Below, piece after piece: positions 59,231-64,000 of a stretch of 64,000 nt of DNA. The notes beneath the pieces were generated by a model that saw nothing but the letters and a program-made list of their open reading frames with translations, made no database searches and was not told the origin of the DNA. Numbering within the stretch: the stretch's first letter is position 1; every line of letters begins with the position of its first letter. Location of the stretch: the NCBI RefSeq assembly GCF_024172125.1, contig NZ_JAMZEA010000003.1, positions 62,001-126,000 on the forward strand, in the 5' to 3' direction. The translations under genes were made by a program, and so were the position numbers. Source of the stretch: Actinomadura rupiterrae. GTDB lineage: Bacteria > Actinomycetota > Actinomycetes > Streptosporangiales > Streptosporangiaceae.

Positions 59231-60971
59231 GAGCCGGGTCGCCTTTCCGATGCGCCGGATCGCTCTCGCCATGGGGCTTGTCGGCCGTCCACGTGCGGGC
59301 GGTCGAGATGCGCAGCTGCGTCGCGGTCTCCTCGCCAAGGCGTTCCGCGTGGATCTCCGCGAGTCGGCCGAGCAGCCGGGCGTCCTCAAGGAACCGCCGG
59401 AACGTCTCGTCGGTGACGCCCTCGTGCCGCATCCAGGTCAGCGTCTCCTCCAGCGAGCCGAGCCCGGTCTGCCGGACGAACCCGTGCAGCTCCTCGGTGA
59501 TCTCCTCCCGGCTCACGGCGACGCCGGCGCGCTCGGCGACGTCCCGCGCGAGCAGGCGGAACAGCGCCTTCTTCTGCAGGACGGCCAACGTCTCGCCAGT
59601 CCGCGCAACCGCCGCGTCCTCTTCCTCGGTGCGCCCGACGAGCGCGCCCTCTTCTGCGCTGCGCCCGACAAGCGCGCCCTCTTCTGCGCTGCGCCCGACA
59701 AGCGCGTCCTCTCCTGCGGCGTCCGCGACAGCGGCGTCCCCTTCTGTGGTCTTCGAGAGAGTCGTCGTGGTGCGCGCGACCGCCGAGTCAGGTGGACGGG
59801 GCGTCCCCGCGAGGGAGCAGGGCACCGGCCGGCCCATCAGCACTTCGAAGTTGCGGCGGTAGAAGCGGTCGCGCTCGTCCTCGCTCCGGCCGGTGAGGGA
59901 CGCCTCGACGCGTCCGAGGGGATCGTCCCCGCCCTCGTCGTGCGGGTAGTCGCTGCCGAACATCAGCGCGTCCGGGCCGAGTTCCCCGATCAGCCGGCCG
60001 ACGTCCTCGAACGGGAAGGGCGTCAGCTTCACCTGCCGCCGGAAGTACTCGCCGGGCGCCATCGACAGGCGCTCGCCGTGGCTGTGCGGGGCGAAGGACG
60101 GCGCGAGGTCGAGCCACCGCTGGAACCCGGGCGCCCACGTCGCGCCCTGCTCGATGATCCCGCAGCGGAGGCCGGGGAACCGCTCGAAGACCCCGTCGAA
60201 GATCAGCGCGGCGACCGCCATCTGCACCGGCGCCGGCATGCCGATCAGGGTCAGCTCGGCGAGCGTCGTGTCATGGCCGGTCGATCCGTCCCGGTCGGCG
60301 AGCCCGTTGTCGGCATACACACGATGGACGAGCGGCCCGCCGCCCCCGACATGGAACACCAGCGGACGCCCGGCCTCCTCCAGCATCCGGTAGACAGGAT
60401 GCAGTGCCGGATGGGTGAGGCTGAACGGTCCGACCGGATAGGTCGGGACCTCGATCGCGGCGCAACCCATCGCGAGCGCCTCCGCGCACGCCTCGATGGC
60501 ACGCTCCGGATCGTCAAGTGCGACCCAACCGACAGGCAGAAGGCGCGGATCGCGGCAGAAATCCACCATTCCCCGGTTGTGCGCCCGGACCGCGCCGTAC
60601 AGGACGTCCGGGTCGAAGTCGATGCCGCCCGGCACGCCGGGGCAGTCGATCAGCGCGACATGGCTGTAGGTGGAGAACACCAGCTGGGACCGGAAACCCA
60701 GCACGTCGAGGGCCGCGGCGCGCTCGTCCGGCCGGAAGGCGCCCCGCGCGCGCCAGTTCTTCTCCGCCATCACCGCCTTGCCCGAACTCGTCCCCTCCGG
60801 GGTGTCCGCGGCGACGGCGGCTTCGGCCAGCGGCTCCAGGCCGTGCAGGTCGAGCGGCCGCAACCTGTCGCGGATCGCGGTGTCGGCGTATCGGATCAGC
60901 CAGTCCGGAGTCTCCATGAGGTGACTGTCAGCGTCGTTGATGATCCGGCCGCCGGTGTACGTTCCCGTCAC
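59217..60971 (-). CDS. Amidohydrolase-2 (ACMSD-like) enzyme fused to a SurA/PpiC-like helical domain
   Basis: A 584-aa protein from the GTG at 60971, which has GGAAGGGGAAGG before it. Residues about 8-385 are a TIM-barrel amidohydrolase_2: INDADSHLMETPDW (DxDxH type metal site), PLVFHVGGGG with the His ligand, CGIIEQGATWAP, and MFGSDYPHDEGGDD with the Asp. Such enzymes are decarboxylases or hydrolases (ACMSD family). A charged repeat linker (EEGALVGRSA units, residues about 415-454) leads to a helical C-terminal domain (VSREEITEELHGFVRQTGLG, LEETLTWMRHEGVT, FRRFLEDARLLGRLAEI) that resembles SurA/PpiC N-domains used in RiPP maturation proteins (inference). Likely to act on the precursor peptide encoded just upstream. 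Confidence 0.85.
   Translation of the reverse strand: MTGTYTGGRIINDADSHLMETPDWLIRYADTAIRDRLRPLDLHGLEPLAEAAVAADTPEGTSSGKAVMAEKNWRARGAFRPDERAAALDVLGFRSQLVFSTYSHVALIDCPGVPGGIDFDPDVLYGAVRAHNRGMVDFCRDPRLLPVGWVALDDPERAIEACAEALAMGCAAIEVPTYPVGPFSLTHPALHPVYRMLEEAGRPLVFHVGGGGPLVHRVYADNGLADRDGSTGHDTTLAELTLIGMPAPVQMAVAALIFDGVFERFPGLRCGIIEQGATWAPGFQRWLDLAPSFAPHSHGERLSMAPGEYFRRQVKLTPFPFEDVGRLIGELGPDALMFGSDYPHDEGGDDPLGRVEASLTGRSEDERDRFYRRNFEVLMGRPVPCSLAGTPRPPDSAVARTTTTLSKTTEGDAAVADAAGEDALVGRSAEEGALVGRSAEEGALVGRTEEEDAAVARTGETLAVLQKKALFRLLARDVAERAGVAVSREEITEELHGFVRQTGLGSLEETLTWMRHEGVTDETFRRFLEDARLLGRLAEIHAERLGEETATQLRISTARTWTADKPHGESDPAHRKGDPAHADH
59611..59730 (-). repeat. 30-bp in-frame tandem repeats in the amidohydrolase fusion
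   Basis: Units 59641-59670 and 59671-59700 are identical; 59611-59640 and 59701-59730 are degenerate copies. Each encodes about ten residues of the SAEEGALVGR type, forming a linker between the amidohydrolase and helical domains. Confidence 0.9.
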
Positions 60972-61104
60972 TTGCCTTCCCCTTCCGTCCTCGGCGCCGC
61001 CCCCGCCGCCGGGCGGAGCGCGGCACCCTTCGAGGAAGAGCGGAGCCGACCGCGCGGTCTCCCAAGCGCACGGACGGCCCCGCTCCGGTCTTCGGTTCGT
61101 CAGA

Positions 61105-61431
61105 TCAGCAGAACCAGGGGCACATCACGGTGACCGGCGGGAGGACGAGCGACTGGAACTCGCCCATCTCCTCCGGGTTCTGCGGCACGATGCCCTCGAT
61201 CTCGTCCCGCTGGACGCGGTCCACGATCTGGAAACCCCGGCCGCCGGCGGCGCCACCGTTGCCGTTCAGGAGCGCCGTCATGCGCTCCAGGCCATCGCCC
61301 TTGATCCGGAGGGCCTCCAGGAAGCTGTCGCGGATGAAGTACAGGGCGCCCTGCTCGTCCTTCAGGACCAGGCCGCCTTCCGCGCCGGTGTCCGCCTCCG
61401 TGGTCGCCGTCGCCACTGTCTGGGTCAGCAC
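61105..61431 (-). CDS. Probable RiPP precursor peptide with C-terminal CPWFC core
   Basis: A 108-aa peptide from the GTG at 61431, with a strong GGGAGG 6 bases upstream. Leader residues about 22-58 have a conserved-looking pattern (LKDEQGALYFIRDSFLEALR, then DGLERMTALLNG), predicted helical and acidic, as expected for a leader bound by a recognition domain. A Gly/Ala-rich hinge (residues 55-66) follows. The last 12 residues read LPPVTVMCPWFC, with one Thr and two Cys in an otherwise hydrophobic, Ser-poor tail. The gene is first in the run of maturation genes (amidohydrolase fusion, MBL, LanB pair), which is the typical precursor position. No other copy of the peptide was found in the window. 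Confidence 0.75.
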   Translation of the reverse strand: MLTQTVATATTEADTGAEGGLVLKDEQGALYFIRDSFLEALRIKGDGLERMTALLNGNGGAAGGRGFQIVDRVQRDEIEGIVPQNPEEMGEFQSLVLPPVTVMCPWFC

Positions 61432-61735
61432 TTGCTACCTCCCGTTTCGCTCGGTCGAGCCGTTCTGGAACCGCGTCCCCGGGAACGCGGAGCCGGTCAG
61501 GCGGCCACCGGTTCGGCACCGGTGCTGCGACCCTTCGCCGCCGCGAGATCGGCTGTGTCCTCAGACTCGGCGGCGGATGTACAGACCCCGCATAGAGAGC
61601 GCATATTGACGTGACACCGCGCTCGGACGGCACGACCGGCGCGATCCGGGGAAGGTGTCGCGGCCGGGTTCGGACATTCGGGGCGTTCGGTCGAACGCGG
61701 CGCGCGATGTATCCGTGCACCTCGGGGAGGTGGCG
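61432..61735. promoter_or_regulatory. Divergent control region of the RiPP cluster
   Basis: About 300 bases between the precursor (minus) and the SARP-type regulator (plus) contain no gene. CGTTCGGTCGAACG (61684-61697) is a short palindrome. TTGACG at 61606-61611 is a possible -35 for rightward transcription, though a matching -10 was not convincing. The regulator's ribosome binding site GGGGAGG lies at the right end. This gap should carry the operators for both transcripts. Confidence 0.5.
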
Positions 61736-64000
61736 ATGGAGTTCCGGGTGCTCGGTCCGCTGGAGATCTGTTCGGCCGGGGCGGTGGTGCCCGTGCGGTC
61801 GGGCGCCCAGCGGGCGCTGCTGGCGGCCCTGCTGCTGTCGGCGAACCAGGTCGTCCCGGCGGATCGGTTAGTGGAGCTGATCTGGGGCGCCGAGCCGCCG
61901 GCGTCGGCCGAGGCGAACCTCCGGACGCACGTGTCAGCCTTACGCCGCCTGCTCCAGGCGTCGGGGGACGGCTCCGCGCGGCTGGTCACCAGGCCGGGCG
62001 GCGGCTACCTGATCGAGGTCGGGACGGACGATCTCGACCTGCTCGCCTTCGACGCGCTCGTCCGCGAGGGACGGCGCGCCCTGCGCGAGGACAAGCCCGG
62101 CACAGCGGTCCGGCGGCTGTCCAGGGCGCTGGGGTTGTGGCGTGGACGTCCGCTGGAGGACGTCGTCCTGCACGGCGACGGCCATGCCGAGACCGCGCGG
62201 CTCGCCGAGGTCAGGCTGGGCGTCGTCGAGGACTGCCTGGTAGCCAGGCTGGCCACCGGAGAACACGCGGACGTCGTCGGCGAGCTGAGCGGCCTCGTCG
62301 TCGAGCACCCGCTGCGGGAGTCGCTGTGGGCCCTGCTCATGCTCGCCCTGCACCGATCCGGACGGCAGGCGGACGCGCTGGCCGCATACGAGCGGGTAAG
62401 ACTCCTCACGGCCGAGGAACTCGGCGCCGATCCCGGCCCTGAACTGCGGAAACTACATCAGCGACTCCTCACCGGCGAGCTCGCCACGCCCCCTCCGACC
62501 CCGGCCCCGGGCGGACGCTGCGACCTGCCCGCCGACCTGTCCGACTTCACGGGCAGGCGGCAGGAGCTGAACCGGGTGATCGCCGGGCTGGAGGCGGACG
62601 GCGCGTGCGCGATGGTGATCTCCGCGATCGACGGCATGGGCGGTGTCGGGAAGACCGCCCTGGCCGTCCATCTGGCGCACCGGCTCGCCGAGCGCTACCC
62701 CGACGGCCAGATGCTGATCGACCTGCAAGCCCATCACCAGGCGAAGGCGCCGCTCAGCCCGTCCGACGCGCTGGAGCGGCTGTTGCGCGCGGCGGGCGTG
62801 CGCGGCGAGCAGATCCCGCCGGACGAGGCGGACCGGTCGGCGCTGTGGCGGTCGACGCTCACCGCCACCCGCACCCTGGTCGTCCTGGACAACGCGACCG
62901 ACAGCGCCCAGGTCCGTCCGCTCCTGCCCGGAGCGCCCGGCTGCCTCGCGCTGGTCACCAGCCGGCGGCGGCTCGGCGGCGTGGACGGCGCGCAGCACCT
63001 GTCCCTGGACGTCCTGCCGCCCGCCGACGCGACGGCCCTGCTCGAACGGATCGTCGGTGACGCCCGTCCGTCCATCGAACCGGACGCGGTGGCCGAGCTG
63101 CTCGCGCTCTGCGGCCACCTCCCCCTCGCGATCCGGATCGCGGGCTCCCGCCTGCGGAACCGCGCCACCTGGACCGTCGCGCACCTCGTCGAACGGCTCC
63201 GGGACGTCCGCGTCCGGCTGGCGGAACTGCGCGCCGAGGACCGCGACATCACCGCTGTCTTCTCGCTCTCCTACCAGTGCCTCACCGGCCCGCAGCAGCG
63301 CCAGTTCCGCCTGCTGGGCCTGTCTCCCGGCCCGGACATCGACCTCCGCGCCGCAGCCGCCCTGGCCGGCCGTCCCGAACCCGAAACGGAGGACCTCCTC
63401 GAAGACCTCGTGGACGTCAACCTGCTCCAGCAACCCGAGCAGGGCCGCTACCGCTTCCACGACCTCGTCCGCGCCTATGCGGCGAGCTTCGCCACCACCG
63501 AAGACTCCGCCGCCCTAACGCGCCTCTTCGACCACTACCGCGACACCACGGCGACCGCCGCGTCCCTACTGGCCCCCGCCGAACGCAGGCACGACACCAT
63601 CGAACCCGGCGCGTCCTTCACCGGCCCGGACGACGCCCTCACCTGGCTGGACGCCGAACGCGCCAACCTCCTCGCCGCCGCCGCGCACGCCGCCGAGCAC
63701 GGATGGCCCGGCCACGTCCGCGACCTGTCCGCGGCCCTGGCCCGCTACCTCAACGCCCGCGCCCGCCACACCGAGGCCCTCGCCCTCCACACCGCCGCCT
63801 GGAACGCCGCCCGCCGCGACGACGACCCGGCCGGCGCAGGCCACGCCCTGCACGACCTCGGACGCGTCCACTTCTTCATGGGCTGCTACGACCGGGCCGT
63901 CCAGCACCTCGACTTCGCCCTGGACATCGCCCGCCGCACCGGCGACCGCACCGCCCAGAGCCACGCCCTCAACGGCCTCGGCTACGCCCTCTGGCGCCTC
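61736..64000 (+). CDS. SARP/AfsR-like regulator: BTAD, NB-ARC and TPR domains (partial)
   Basis: An open reading frame from the ATG at 61736 to the window end, 755 codons without stop. Residues 1-95 are an OmpR-type winged helix (FRVLGPLEI, RLVELIWGAEPPASAEANLR, GGYLIEV). About 95-240 form the BTAD domain (LWALLMLALHRSGRQADALA, AYERVRLLTAEELGADPGPE). The NB-ARC ATPase starts near residue 300 with GMGGVGKTALAVHLAHRLAE and includes LVVLDNATDS. TPR-like helices follow from about residue 690 (GRVHFFMGCYDRAVQHLDFA). Such proteins activate secondary-metabolite clusters after ATP- or signal-dependent switching. It faces the precursor gene, so it is the natural activator of the RiPP operon. Confidence 0.92.
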   Translation, partial: MEFRVLGPLEICSAGAVVPVRSGAQRALLAALLLSANQVVPADRLVELIWGAEPPASAEANLRTHVSALRRLLQASGDGSARLVTRPGGGYLIEVGTDDLDLLAFDALVREGRRALREDKPGTAVRRLSRALGLWRGRPLEDVVLHGDGHAETARLAEVRLGVVEDCLVARLATGEHADVVGELSGLVVEHPLRESLWALLMLALHRSGRQADALAAYERVRLLTAEELGADPGPELRKLHQRLLTGELATPPPTPAPGGRCDLPADLSDFTGRRQELNRVIAGLEADGACAMVISAIDGMGGVGKTALAVHLAHRLAERYPDGQMLIDLQAHHQAKAPLSPSDALERLLRAAGVRGEQIPPDEADRSALWRSTLTATRTLVVLDNATDSAQVRPLLPGAPGCLALVTSRRRLGGVDGAQHLSLDVLPPADATALLERIVGDARPSIEPDAVAELLALCGHLPLAIRIAGSRLRNRATWTVAHLVERLRDVRVRLAELRAEDRDITAVFSLSYQCLTGPQQRQFRLLGLSPGPDIDLRAAAALAGRPEPETEDLLEDLVDVNLLQQPEQGRYRFHDLVRAYAASFATTEDSAALTRLFDHYRDTTATAASLLAPAERRHDTIEPGASFTGPDDALTWLDAERANLLAAAAHAAEHGWPGHVRDLSAALARYLNARARHTEALALHTAAWNAARRDDDPAGAGHALHDLGRVHFFMGCYDRAVQHLDFALDIARRTGDRTAQSHALNGLGYALWRL

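Noticed and set aside
54433..61431. Assignment of the RiPP cluster to lanthipeptides, thiopeptides or thioamitides
   Set aside because: No LanC cyclase, YcaO, TfuA or Diels-Alder-like enzyme is visible, and the core has too few Ser/Thr for a typical thiopeptide. The class is left open.
1..64000. tRNA, rRNA, CRISPR arrays and insertion sequences
   Set aside because: No cloverleaf-like T-arm context, repeat-spacer array or transposase coding region was recognised anywhere in the window.

Overview
The window is very GC-rich, with dense genes and strong third-position G/C bias. Its genes point to an actinomycete, most likely of the Streptosporangiales/Thermomonosporaceae type (for example Actinomadura). 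The support is an XRE(DUF5753)-DUF397 pair, a DUF574 methyltransferase, DUF3117, an HATPase anti-sigma-like protein, ECF41 sigma factors, a diaminopimelate pathway, and a sigE-anti-sigma-htrA-tatB locus with mrp next door, arranged as in mycobacteria. The genus is inferred from content; no rRNA marker is present.

Region by region. 0-5 kb: tail of a permease, an ECF41 sigma factor with its carboxymuconolactone-decarboxylase partner and a matching ECF41 promoter, an MgtE_N/CBS protein coupled to a DUF1003 protein, and a RibD-type reductase. 5-9.5 kb: an accessory block with an XRE/TPR regulator, a Cys-tailed GRDP-like protein, an APH-like kinase, a second kinase broken by a frameshift, and a TIGR00725 protein. 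9.8-17 kb: an exported 5'-nucleotidase, AraC regulator/hydrolase, NCS1 permease, aldo-keto reductase and MarR. 17-25 kb: Mrp, TatB, HtrA, RseB-like protein, anti-sigma factor and SigE, an envelope-stress module, with a divergent O-methyltransferase. 25-37 kb: mostly housekeeping genes (PepA, DUF3117, enoyl-CoA hydratase, Tag, PhoX, two LOG proteins, DapE, DapD, polysaccharide deacetylase). 37-50 kb: DHA2 efflux pump, second ECF41 factor, TetR/P450 pair with a clear operator, TetR, two-component system, AraC, and a hydrolase / DUF1214-like / SDR / sulfotransferase run. 50-54.5 kb: DUF574 methyltransferase, zinc-ribbon membrane protein, a relic of a DUF4143-type gene, HATPase, XRE and DUF397.

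The most interesting segment is 54.4-64 kb, which looks like a RiPP (ribosomally made, modified peptide) cluster. On the minus strand, in order, lie a 108-aa precursor-like peptide ending in a Cys-Pro-Trp-Phe-Cys tail, an amidohydrolase-2 enzyme fused through 10-aa repeats to a SurA/PpiC-like helical domain, a metallo-beta-lactamase-fold enzyme with an N-terminal region resembling a leader-peptide binder, a LanB glutamylation-domain protein, and a separate LanB elimination-type (SpaB_C) protein coupled by an ATGA overlap. A large SARP/AfsR-like regulator faces the precursor and runs off the right end. No lanC, YcaO, transporter or dedicated protease is visible, so the product cannot be assigned to a known class. 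I infer a split-LanB RiPP with unusual tailoring.

Regulation visible in the sequence: an ECF41 promoter before the CMD gene, a probable SigE autoregulatory promoter, a TetR palindrome before the P450, several strong terminators, and repeated use of a TANNNT-N6-ATG/GTG layout that suggests leaderless transcripts.
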